Assembly (NCBI GenBank): GCA_016708925.1
Contig: JADJET010000024.1
Span: 1-20,237, forward strand
Source: Gammaproteobacteria bacterium
GTDB lineage: Bacteria > Pseudomonadota > Gammaproteobacteria > Pseudomonadales > Porticoccaceae
Length of the DNA stretch: 20,237 bases
Direction of reading: 5' to 3'
Shown one piece after another: positions 8,462 to 15,742 of the stretch. Each line of letters starts with the position of its first letter. Within the stretch, counting starts at the first letter, position 1. The position numbers and the translations under genes were made by a program. Under the pieces are notes generated by a model, which worked only from the letters and a program-made list of their open reading frames with translations, did no database searches and was not told the DNA's origin.

Positions 8462-8950
8462 ATGAGCAAAGCCAACAAAGGCGCCAAACCCGGCGCCGCC
8501 CCCTCGACCATTGCCCTCAACAAGCGCGCCCGCCATGACTACAGTCTGGAGGATCGCCTGGAAGCGGGCCTGGTTCTGGAGGGCTGGGAAGTCAAAAGTT
8601 TGCGCGCCGGCAAGGCCCAGCTTGTGGACAGCTATGTGCTGTTCAAGGACGGCGAGGCGTTTCTGCTGGGCGCCTTGATCACACCGCTTCCGTCGGCCGC
8701 CACGCATTTCGTCACCGACCCGACCCGCACCCGCAAGCTGCTGCTGAACCGGCGCGAGCTGGACCGCTTCGCCGGCGCGGTGCAGCAGAAAGGTTATACC
8801 TGCGTGGCCACCGCGCTCTACTGGAGCCAGCATCGGGTCAAATGCGAGATCGCGCTCGCCAAGGGCAAGGCCGACTACGACAAGCGCGAGACCGAGAAAG
8901 CCCGCGACTGGCAGCGCCAGAAGCAACGCATGATGCGCCACTCGGCCTAG
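8462..8950 (+). CDS. smpB: SmpB, tmRNA-binding protein
   Basis: SmpB binds tmRNA and delivers it to stalled ribosomes, mimicking the anticodon side of a tRNA. The 162-residue protein is intact: IALNKRARHDYSLEDRLEAG, LEGWEVKSLRAGKAQLVDSY, TRTRKLLLNRRELDR and ALYWSQHRVKCEIALAKGKA (oligonucleotide-binding barrel). The basic C-terminal tail KARDWQRQKQRMMRHSA enters the mRNA channel. Its RNA partner ssrA lies 2.7 kb away, beyond ppsA. The start is ATG at 8462; the -10 box just upstream suggests a leaderless transcript. Confidence 0.96.
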   Translation: MSKANKGAKPGAAPSTIALNKRARHDYSLEDRLEAGLVLEGWEVKSLRAGKAQLVDSYVLFKDGEAFLLGALITPLPSAATHFVTDPTRTRKLLLNRRELDRFAGAVQQKGYTCVATALYWSQHRVKCEIALAKGKADYDKRETEKARDWQRQKQRMMRHSA

Positions 8951-8974
8951 CGCTGCCTCGAACAACCGCGTAAT

Positions 8975-9067
8975 CGTCGTTCCCGCGCCATACCTGCCCC
9001 GCAAAGGCGCGAGCAGGAACCCAGAGTTCTCAAAGCCTTCTGGATGCCCGCCTGCGCGGGCAAGACG
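8975..9067. repeat. Palindromic intergenic repeat (CCCGC...GCGGG MITE-like)
   Basis: The gap between convergent smpB and ppsA holds a sequence of the widespread 'PAQAGIQ' type, named for its translation. It has CGTCGTTCCCGC at the left, CTTCTGGATGCCCGCCTGCG at 9037-9056, and GCGGGCAAGACG at the right. The right half forms a perfect hairpin, TGCCCGC-CTGC-GCGGGCA (9045-9062). The outer ends are imperfect inverted repeats. Such elements occur in many copies in proteobacterial genomes; here it may also end transcription from both sides. Confidence 0.7.
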
Positions 9068-9068
9068 G

Positions 9069-11474
9069 CTATTGAGAGTCTCCCTGGTGCCCCTTCGCTT
9101 CCGCCGCCGCTACATGGCGTTTCACGGTGGCAAAGCTGTCCGGCGTCACCGAGATCGAATCGATGCCGCATTCCACCAGAAAGCGCGCGAACTCCGGGTG
9201 ATCGCTGGGCGCCTGCCCGCACAGACCGACCTTGGCGCCGGCCACATGCGCGTCCCGGATCACGGTGCGAATCATCCATTGCACCGCCGCGTCCTGTTCG
9301 CTGAACAAGGGCGCCAGCAGCTCCGAATCGCGCTCGACACCCAGCGTCAACTGGGTCAGGTCGTTGGAGCCGATGGAGAAACCGTCGAAGCGCGCGGCGA
9401 ATTCAGCCGCCAGGATGACGTTCGAGGGAATCTCGCACATCACATAGACTTGGAGTCCCCGCTCGCCCCGCACCAGGCCGTTCTCGGCCATCACCGCGAG
9501 CACCTGATCCGCCTCGCCCGGTGTGCGGCAGAACGGCACCATCACCACGACGTTGGTGAAGCCCATCTCCTCGCGCAAACGGCGCAACGCTTGGCATTCG
9601 AGGTCGAAACCTTCGCGGTAGCGCGGCGAGTAGTAACGTGAAGCGCCGCGAAAACCCAGCATGGGGTTCTCCTCGCGAGGCTCGAACTGGGCACCGCCGA
9701 GCAGATGGGCGTATTCGTTGGTCTTGAAGTCCGAGAGCCGCACGATCACCGGATTGGGGTATTGCACCGCGGCGATGCGGGCCAGTCCGCGCGCCAGACG
9801 GTCGACGAAATAATCCGTGCGTTTGGCGTAGCCCTGGGTAAGCGCCGCAATCTCGGCCTTGGCGGCGGCGTCGGTCAGTTCATCGAAATGCACCAGCGCC
9901 ATGGGGTGGACCTTGATCGCGTGGTCGATCACGAACTCCATGCGGGCGAGCCCGACCCCGTCCGCCGGCAGACGCCACCAACGCAGCGCGGCGCCGGGAT
10001 CAGCCAGATTGAGCATGACCTTGGTGCGCGTCGTCGGCAGCTCCGCGAGCGCGAGCTCGTCGACGCGGATGCTGGCCCGGCCGCGGTAGACAAAGCCTCG
10101 GTCGCCCTCGGCGCAGGACACCGTGACCTCGGCGCCATCGACCAGCGTGCGGGTGCCGGAGCCGGTACCGATCACCGCCGGCACCCCCAGCTCGCGGCTG
10201 ACGATGGCGGCGTGGGAGGTGCGCCCGCCGTGATTGGTGACGATGGCGGCCGCGCGCTTCATGATCGGCACCCAGTCGGGGCTGGTGGTCTCCGCCACCA
10301 GAATGGCGCCGTCGACGAAGCGGTCGATATCGCGGGGATCGTCGATGCGGCACACCCGACCCACCACCGCCGCCTGACCGATGGCGAGCCCCTGCGCCAG
10401 CACCGCGCCCTTGTCCGCCACCGCGTAGGTGCGCAGGGTGCCCGCCGTCGCCTGCGAGTGCACCGTCTCCGGCCGCGCCTGCACGATATAGAGCGCTCCG
10501 CTGCGTCCGTCGCGAGCCCACTCGATATCCATGGGCGTGCCGTAGTGCGCCTCGATCGCGCAAGCCCAGCGCGCGAGTTGCAGGATCTCGGTATCGGTCA
10601 GCACCAGCGCCGCCCGCTCCGCCTCGGTGGTATGGACATTGAGGGTGGAGCGCCCGCCCTCGGTGGTGTAGATCATCTTCTGCGCCTTGCCGCCGCAGCG
10701 CTTCTCGATGATGGGTACCAGCGCGGCATCGGCCAGCAGCGGCTTGAACACCAGATACTCGTCCGGATCGACATCGCCCTGCACCACGTTCTCGCCGAGA
10801 CCATAGGCGGCATTGATCACCACCACGCGGTCGCAGCCGGTCTCGGTATCCAGGGTGAACATCACTCCAGCGCCGCCGAGATCGCTGCGCACCATCTGTT
10901 GTACGCCCACCGAGAGCGCGACCTTGTCGTGCGCGAAACCCTTGGTTTCCCGGTAGCTGATGGCACGGGCGGTGAACAGCGAGGCATAGCAGCGCCGACA
11001 AGCATCGAGCAGCGCCGCCTCGCCGCGGATATTGAGGAAGGTCTCCTGCTGGCCGGCAAAGCTCGCATCGGGAAGATCCTCGGCGGTGGCGCTGGAGCGC
11101 ACCGCGACATCCACATCCGCCATCCCGGTGCGGGCGCAGAGATTCCGGTAACCCGCCGTGATCGCCGCCGCCAGTTCCGCCGGCCAGGGCGCGCGCTCGA
11201 ACGCCGCGCGGATATCGGCGGCCGCCGCGCCCAGCGAGACCTCGGCCGCACGCGCCGCGGCCACGGCATCGCCGATCAGCCGATCGAGCCCGCTGGCGGT
11301 CAGAAACAAGCGATACGCATCCGCCGTGGTGGCAAACCCTGGCGGCACCACAACTGCCGCTGGCGGACAACTGCGACAGCATCTCGCCGAGCGAAGCATT
11401 CTGCCGCCGACACTGGCGACGTCGTCGCGCCGCACCTGATCCAGATCGACCACATACCTTGGATCCTGACTCAT
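9069..11474 (-). CDS. ppsA: Phosphoenolpyruvate synthase
   Basis: PEP synthase (pyruvate, water dikinase) makes PEP, AMP and phosphate from pyruvate and ATP, the entry to gluconeogenesis. The 801-residue length matches E. coli (792). Domain order is an N-terminal ATP-grasp part (VVPPGFATTADAYRLFL, VDVAVRSSATAEDLPDASFA, GQQETFLNIRG, DWVPIMKRAA), then the swivel domain GGRTSHAAIVSRELGVPAVI with phospho-acceptor His at residue 421. The C-terminal PEP-binding barrel follows (FRGASRYYSPRYREGF, FSIGSNDLTQLTLGVERDSE), with GLCGQAPSDHPEF carrying the catalytic Cys at residue 752. The ATG at 11474 has GGAGGAA five bases upstream. Residues about 26-46 are out of frame between two compensating indels (near 11408 and 11350); the other frame gives the expected NASLGEMLSQLSASG. 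Divergent from ssrA. Confidence 0.95.
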   Translation of the reverse strand: MSQDPRYVVDLDQVRRDDVASVGGRMLRSARCCRSCPPAAVVVPPGFATTADAYRLFLTASGLDRLIGDAVAAARAAEVSLGAAAADIRAAFERAPWPAELAAAITAGYRNLCARTGMADVDVAVRSSATAEDLPDASFAGQQETFLNIRGEAALLDACRRCYASLFTARAISYRETKGFAHDKVALSVGVQQMVRSDLGGAGVMFTLDTETGCDRVVVINAAYGLGENVVQGDVDPDEYLVFKPLLADAALVPIIEKRCGGKAQKMIYTTEGGRSTLNVHTTEAERAALVLTDTEILQLARWACAIEAHYGTPMDIEWARDGRSGALYIVQARPETVHSQATAGTLRTYAVADKGAVLAQGLAIGQAAVVGRVCRIDDPRDIDRFVDGAILVAETTSPDWVPIMKRAAAIVTNHGGRTSHAAIVSRELGVPAVIGTGSGTRTLVDGAEVTVSCAEGDRGFVYRGRASIRVDELALAELPTTRTKVMLNLADPGAALRWWRLPADGVGLARMEFVIDHAIKVHPMALVHFDELTDAAAKAEIAALTQGYAKRTDYFVDRLARGLARIAAVQYPNPVIVRLSDFKTNEYAHLLGGAQFEPREENPMLGFRGASRYYSPRYREGFDLECQALRRLREEMGFTNVVVMVPFCRTPGEADQVLAVMAENGLVRGERGLQVYVMCEIPSNVILAAEFAARFDGFSIGSNDLTQLTLGVERDSELLAPLFSEQDAAVQWMIRTVIRDAHVAGAKVGLCGQAPSDHPEFARFLVECGIDSISVTPDSFATVKRHVAAAEAKGHQGDSQ

Positions 11475-11576
11475 CGACTTCCTCCGGGTGGACTGCACTT
11501 AATCCGCTGGGGGGTTTATTCCACCACAAATAATCGCACGCGGCGCCAAAACCACCACGCGCCTCGGTCGTGCCAG

Positions 11577-11604
11577 GTCGACCTGACTCCGGCTGTGCTA
11601 GAAT
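11577..11604 (+). promoter_or_regulatory. Probable ssrA promoter
   Basis: GTCGAC (11577-11582, weak -35) and TAGAAT (11599-11604, good -10) are separated by 16 bases. Transcription would begin near 11611, leaving a leader of about 75 bases before the mature tmRNA. The leader contains a hairpin GGGACC / GGTCCC (11648-11667). Confidence 0.45.
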
Positions 11605-11685
11605 CCGCGCGCTTCCGGCCTGTCGAGCAATACGGCCGGGGAACTTTGGGACCGGGTAACGGGTCCCATGACTACTTCGAGTTTT

Positions 11686-12050
11686 GGGGGCGCTTTGGAT
11701 TCGACGCCGGTTACAAAACCCGTGGTGCATGCCGAGAGGGCGATCAATCTCGTTAATCCAAAATCGCAAACTTTAGTTGCCAACGACGACAACTACGCAC
11801 TCGCTGCTTAATACCCAGTAGGGTGCCGTCTGACTGAAGCCGTGCTTGTGCGTTCAGGTTCCAGGCGTCGACTCTCACAAGATCGCGCGGAAGCTCGTCC
11901 GGGGCGGAAACGTTAAAACCTTACCGGAATCGCTACATCGCGCGCCCTGTCGGCCGGGTTGTGATGGGCTAAACATAAAGACCGAATAAGCATGTAGAGC
12001 TACTGGTAGCGGACTGACGGACGCGGGTTCAATTCCCGCCGCCTCCACCA
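11686..12050 (+). ncRNA. ssrA: tmRNA (SsrA), tag ANDDNYALAA
   Basis: One-piece tmRNA of 365 bases. The 5' end GGGGGCG pairs with CGCCTCC just before the encoded ACCA 3' end, giving a full seven-pair acceptor stem with one G-U pair. The conserved 5' segment GGATTCGACGCCGG follows. The tag frame is GCC AAC GAC GAC AAC TAC GCA CTC GCT GCT TAA (11779-11811), giving ANDDNYALAA, a variant of the E. coli tag also found in pseudomonads. The T arm GCGGG-TTCAATT-CCCGC and CCA close the tRNA-like domain. The 3' end is a common integration site for phages and islands, and phage-derived sequence follows at once. Confidence 0.97.
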
Positions 12051-12056
12051 ACACCT

Positions 12057-12089
12057 AAAATCCCAACCCTTATCGGTTGGGATTTTTTT
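12057..12089 (+). terminator. Intrinsic terminator of ssrA
   Basis: AAAATCCCAACC, a six-base loop, then GGTTGGGA and a run of seven T residues. It is a textbook rho-independent terminator starting seven bases after the tmRNA CCA end. Confidence 0.9.
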
Positions 12090-12127
12090 GCCCGTTCCCC
12101 CAGCGTTGGCGCGGCTCCCGGGCTTGC

Positions 12128-12358
12128 ACTATCAACCGTGGCTTTGTGCGCCTGCACGACGCTGCCGCCGCCGGTGAACTGCCCGAACCCGCCCGAGATG
12201 CTGATGCGGCCGCCGCAGGCATTGCGCTCTCTGCCGTCGCCGGAACCGTCGCCGCCAACTACCAGACCTGCCACGAAAACGCCGAGCAACTGAGGGCGTT
12301 GCTGGGATGGGTCAGGGAGATGGGGGCGGCAGAGCAGACGCATTCGCCCACGCCGTGA
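12128..12358 (+). pseudogene. 5'-truncated phage i-spanin (Rz) remnant
   Basis: The open frame TINRGFVRLHDAAAAGELPE, then AAAAGIALSAVAGTVAANYQ and TCHENAEQLRALLGWVRE, looks like the C-terminal part of the Rz family of phage inner-membrane spanins. From memory these share an FVRLHDAAA...TCHENAEQL pattern. The membrane anchor and coiled-coil N-terminus that a working spanin needs are absent. Similarity stops at about 12128, close behind the ssrA terminator. The fragment is therefore prophage debris at the ssrA integration site. It ends exactly against the next gene fragment on the opposite strand. Confidence 0.65.
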
Positions 12359-12719
12359 TCAGACGTCAATTGGCGTCGTCTTCCAGACTTCCTGCGCCAG
12401 CGCGATGAGCAGCGCGTGGCGCTTCTCGATAGACGTGGCATTCCACGCAGGAAACGCCTCCAGCTTGGCGTTGATCCGAGAAATGGATGTGTTCTGCCCG
12501 ACCTCCGTCAGAGCCACCAGACTGCGGGTCAGGTAGTTGCCGCTCTTGCCGTACTCGATCTGCTTGGTCGCGTAGAAGTCATTGCCCGCGACGATGTTGA
12601 TGGGCTTCTCCAGCAAGGTCAGGTTGCCCAGCCGGTTCTTGTAATCGTCGTAGACCGCATTCGAGTTCTCTGTTGCCCACGTGGCACGCAGTTCCGCCTT
12701 CGGGTTGTCGGGCAGGATG
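12359..12719 (-). pseudogene. C-terminal fragment of DUF262/DUF1524 (GmrSD-like) protein
   Basis: One open frame of 120 residues begins at the IS border. It starts HILPDNPKAELRATWATENS and continues NRLGNLTLLEKPINIVAGND and YGKSGNYLTRSLVALTEV, ending VWKTTPIDV. RLGNLTLLEKPINI and the HILP motif are characteristic of DUF1524, the HNH-type nuclease domain at the C-terminus of GmrSD/DUF262 proteins. These are type IV restriction enzymes directed at modified phage DNA. The DUF262 NTPase part and most of the nuclease are lost to the left end of the IS element. No frameshift occurs in the part that remains. It is convergent with the spanin fragment with no gap, so both probably came in together as prophage cargo. 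Confidence 0.7.
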
Positions 12720-12769
12720 TGAACCGCCCCGGATATCGAGGAGGCTCCAACGCTTGAGAGAATGGAGCC

Positions 12770-13093
12770 ATGAACAAGTCAAACAAGTTTTCACCTGAGG
12801 TCCGTGAGCGCGCGGTACGGCTGGTGCAGGAGCACCGCGGGGAGTACCCATCGCTGTGGGCGGCCGTGGAGTCGATTGCCCCGAAGATCGGCTGTGTGCC
12901 ACAGACGTTGCTGGAATGGGTCAAACGTGCCGAAGTCGATGCGGGTGCGCGACCGGGCACGACCACGGCCGAGGCCTAGCGCATCAAGGAGCTGGAGCGC
13001 GAGAATAAGGCGTTGCGGCGTGCCAACGAGATCCTGCGCACGGCCAGCGCTTTTTTCGCGCAAGCGGAGCTCGACCGCAAACTGAAGTCGTAA
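12770..13093 (+). pseudogene. IS3-family OrfA with internal stop
   Basis: OrfA supplies the helix-turn-helix DNA-binding part of the transposase. MNKSNKFSPEVRERAVRLVQ, then ESIAPKIGCVPQTLLEWVKR, is the typical N-terminus. After TTAEA the frame meets TAG at 12977-12979 and then continues RIKELERENKALRRANEILR and FFAQAELDRKLKS, the usual leucine-zipper end. The stop most likely replaces a Gln codon (CAG). With the stop read as Gln the protein would be 107 residues, normal for OrfA. The stop falls before the slippage site, so no OrfAB fusion can be made. Confidence 0.88.
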
Positions 13094-13994
13094 ACGCCTA
13101 CGTCGACCAGCACCGGGAAACCTACGGGGTCAAGCCGATCGGCAAGGAGTTGCAGGTCGCCCCGTCAGCCTACCGGCGCCATGCCGCCCGGCAGCGCAAT
13201 CCGCAACTGCGCAGCGCCCGCGCCCAGCGCGACGAGGTGCTGATGCCGGAGATTGCGCGTGTCTGGCAGGCCAACCTGCACGTCTACGGGGCCGACAAGG
13301 TCTGGAAGCAGATGAACCGCGAGGGCATTGGGGTGGCGCGCTGTACCGTGGAGCGACTCATGCGTCGCCTGGGCTTGCAGGGCGCGCGCCGTGGCAAGAC
13401 GGTTCGCACCACCGTGCCCGACCGGTCGGCGCCCTGCCCATTGGACCGGGTCAATCGGCAGTTCAAGGCCGATCGCCCCAACCAACTCTGGGTGTCGGAC
13501 TTCACCTATGTGTCGACCTGGCAGGGTTGGTTGTACGTGGCCTTCGTCATCGACGTGTTCGCCCGACGCATCGTGGGTTGGCGGGTCAGCGCCAGCATGA
13601 CCACCGACTTCGTCCTCGACGCCCTGGAACAGGCACTCTACGCCCGTCAGCCCGTGGACTCGCATGCGCTGGTCACCACCGGACAGAGGTCGCAGTATGT
13701 CTCCATCCGCTATACCGAGCGCCCCGCCGAGGCGGCCATAGCGCCGTCAGTTGGCAGCCGCGGCGACAGCTACGACAACGCCCTGGCCGAAACCATCAAC
13801 GGGTTGTACAAGACAGAGCTGATCCATCGGCGCGGCCCCTGGAAATCCCGGGAATCCGTGGAGCTGGCCACCCTGGAATGGGTGTCCTGGTTCAATCATC
13901 ACCGACTGCTCGAATCCATCGGATATATCCCGCCGGCCGAAGCTGAGGCAACTACTATCGGCAACTCGCCAGTCAGGCCGCGATGGCGGCTTGA
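13090..13994 (+). pseudogene. IS3-family OrfB, DDE integrase domain (broken)
   Basis: The frame is -1 relative to OrfA. HRETYGVKPIGKELQVAPSA, ARVWQANLHVYGADKVWKQM and the rve integrase core follow: NQLWVSDFTYVSTWQGWLYV with the first Asp, VDVFARRIVGWRVSA-type sequence, and GDSYDNALAETINGLYKTEL with the Glu. The second catalytic Asp (LVHHSDRGSQY) is lost: the sequence reads LVTTGQRSQY because three single bases are missing around 13675-13693. The natural C-terminus NYYRQLASQAAMAA, with TGA at 13992-13994, is reached only after another one-base correction near 13953. As given, the transposase cannot be active. Confidence 0.85.
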
Positions 13995-14033
13995 CTTAAA
14001 CTCAACAGCCTCCGCCATTCCCGGGGCGGTTCA

Positions 14034-15016
14034 GTTCGGCCCGCGAGCCAATGCCGTGATTGCCCAGTGCTGCCAGAACCGCGCCTTGGTCAGCACGGCA
14101 TCAAGCGTGTGCTGAGCCTGGTCGACGGCGCGATGGAGGGTATCGAGGAACCACATGAGCCACTCGGTGACGTCCATCGACCGGTTGTCAGGCACATCCC
14201 TGTGCCTGACCCCTGCGGGGCTGTCGCGAAAATTTGCTCCCGGCAAATTTTTCTGGGTCCGCTCCAGGATGTCGTAGTACGCCTTGCGTTCGCGCTGGAT
14301 CTGCGCCGACAAACTGTAGAAACGCTGCGGACTACCGTCGGCACGCGCCAGCAGCAAATCACCGATTGCCCGGGCGATACGACCATTGCCGTCGTCAAAC
14401 GGATGCAGGGTTACGAACCACAGATGGCCGAGGCCAGCCTTGATCAGCGGTGGCTCGCCTGATGCGTCATTCCCCAGTCGAGGAAGCTGCCGGTTTCGGC
14501 TTCCAGACGGTCAGCAGGCGGTGCTCGAAATGCACGCTGACGGCCGATGTGGACCAGACACCACCTGAAACGGGCCGTTGGCATCATCGCGCCAAGCACC
14601 AACATTGATCCCGGAGAGATCCTGAGTAGCCGGTAGAAAACAGCGCGGCATGCCAGCCGAACAACCGCTCACGCGACACGGGCGATGGCGCTGGCGGTGG
14701 CATCGAACACCATCTCGACCACGCCTTCGACGTGCCGATCCACCGGAGCGAGTGGGCAAAGCGATGTTCACGCCCAGCCTGCGGGCGATGGACGAGCGCA
14801 CGGATTCGACGTTGAGCCGCGCGCTCGATCTCGCACGGGCTTGACCACATCCTCGGTGAGCGCCGCGAGACTGGCCTGATCGCGCAGCGCCTTGCCGACA
14901 TCGGCCGTGCGGCCCATCAGGGAGCTCCCTGAGCACGACTGACCCCGGCCAGGTCCAGCCAGAGCTGCCAGTTGAAGCGCTGTGTCGGCCAGTCGCTGGC
15001 CCGCCAGATGTTGCAT
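14034..15016 (-). pseudogene. Fic-family protein (DUF4172), truncated by IS
   Basis: Fic proteins usually transfer AMP to target proteins. The pieces in three frames assemble to the DUF4172-Fic layout. The N-terminus has FNWQLWLDLAGVSRAQG, RTADVGKALRDQASLAALTE and VRSSIARRLGVNIALP. Then come VEGVVEMVFDATASAIA-like sequence, ERLFGWHAALFSTGYSG, LIKAGLGHLWFVTLHPFDDG and the complete active site HPFDDGNGRIAR (about 14368-14415). It continues ADGSPQRFYSLSAQIQRERK and DVTEWLMWFLDTLHRAVDQA to ARFWQHWAITALARGPN. The stop TGA is the first triplet of the IS inverted repeat, so the C-terminal winged-helix part is gone. The start is ATG at 15016. About 23 extra residues, encoded by palindromes, interrupt TQK...DVTEW. 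Several indels occur upstream of 14470. Confidence 0.82.
14185..14255. repeat. Triple-palindrome REP/MITE-like insertion inside fic
   Basis: Three palindromes are packed in about 70 bases: GTCAGGCACA-TCCC-TGTGCCTGAC (14187-14210, perfect), CCCC-TGC-GGGG (14210-14220), and GAAAATTTGC-TCCCG-GCAAATTTTTC (14228-14253, one extra T). It sits where the Fic family runs directly from ERTQK to DVTEWL, and keeps the reading frame. Confidence 0.7.
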
Positions 15017-15352
15017 CGCTATTCATGCGGGAGATTATCGGCTAGATCTCGCATGCGCAGTTATTCACCGCATGATGCGGAGAAAGATGGCGCTATCCGC
15101 CGCAAGAGGGTTCCGGCCGGTGCGCGCCGGCCAAATGGGTGTAAATGGGTGTGCTTTTTGGTCGACGCGACGACGGACGCGTCCAGATTCCACCCTTGGG
15201 AATCCGAACTGGGGCTGAAAGCAGACGAGGTTGAGCAGCCTTTCCGGACACCAATCAAAGCGATAAACCTGCTTTTGATCGTCCGACGCCGAAGGGCGTT
15301 CCGGCAGACTTTCGATTGAGTTCGCATGGTTCGCAGCCCGGCAAAGCGCTTG

Positions 15353-15380
15353 ATTCCGTACTTTCAATTCCGTACTTTCA
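15353..15380. repeat. Tandem 14-base direct repeat
   Basis: ATTCCGTACTTTCA occurs twice head to tail with no mismatch, followed by AATAG. It lies in the gene-poor stretch. It may be a replication slip or an assembly duplication. Confidence 0.8.
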
Positions 15381-15421
15381 ATAGTCGTTTGATGCGGCAC
15401 CATCCCAAGACCATGATGGTG

Positions 15422-15453
15422 AAATCCCGATCCCTCGGGTCGGGATTTTGTTA
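15422..15453 (+). terminator. Intrinsic terminator-like hairpin without an obvious gene
   Basis: AAATCCCGA (15422-15430) pairs with TCGGGATTT (15440-15448) around the loop TCCCTCGGG. It is followed by T-rich TTGTTAG on the plus strand. No plus-strand gene is seen just upstream, so it may be left over from a deleted gene or a small RNA. Confidence 0.6.
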
Positions 15454-15742
15454 GTTTCCCGGCGTTGACCGGTTTCGTACCTTGCCACTTCAGCACACCC
15501 CGCCTGAAGTCGCTGCTCGAGGGCGCATGACTGAGACAGAGAACTTTCAACCACCCGGCAAATCCGGCAACATTGAAACGTTGCGTGGCGGCAGGACTTT
15601 GAGCAGCAATGAAGCGTCGATAAATGACCGTACGCGCGAGCCAACAGGCTTCGTCCGGTTCAAAATAAGCCGAAACCGCACCAACGCTTCACGCCATGCG
15701 CGTTGGTGCCAAAATGCAGATCATCATTGAACGGAGAACAAC

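Larger units (their letters stand above)
12720..14033 (+). mobile_element. IS3-family insertion sequence (inactive)
   Basis: A 1314-base element bounded by perfect 13-base terminal inverted repeats, TGAACCGCCCCGG at 12720-12732 and CCGGGGCGGTTCA at 14021-14033. Two overlapping frames, orfA and orfB, are arranged as in the IS3 family, with a possible -1 slippage run TTTTTTC at 13051-13057. No target duplication is visible: the left flank ends GGATG and the right flank begins GTTCG. The genes on the two sides are different truncated genes. This suggests a deletion next to the element or recombination between two copies. Both transposase frames are damaged. Confidence 0.9.
15017..15742. other. 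Gene-poor stretch between fic and enoyl-CoA hydratase
   Basis: No frame in these 726 bases looks like a known protein, and the short open frames have no ribosome binding site or family motif. What can be seen are two small tandem repeats (AAATGGGTGT twice at 15133-15152; ATTCCGTACTTTCA twice at 15353-15380) and a terminator-like hairpin at 15422-15449. Probably the right margin of the decayed island. Confidence 0.5.

Noticed and set aside
9705..11756. Very long plus-strand open frame (683 codons)
   Set aside because: It lies antisense to ppsA, is Arg/His/Gly-rich low-complexity sequence caused by high GC, and runs into the tmRNA gene; no family motif.
15061..15550. Minus-strand open frames in the gene-poor stretch
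   Set aside because: No ribosome binding sites, no recognisable motif, and composition typical of chance frames.
12050..15742. A second copy of the tmRNA 3' end (att site)
   Set aside because: I scanned for the CCTCCACCA end and the TTCAATTCCCGC T-arm and found no second copy in the window; ATTCCGTACTTTCA at 15353 only resembles it slightly.
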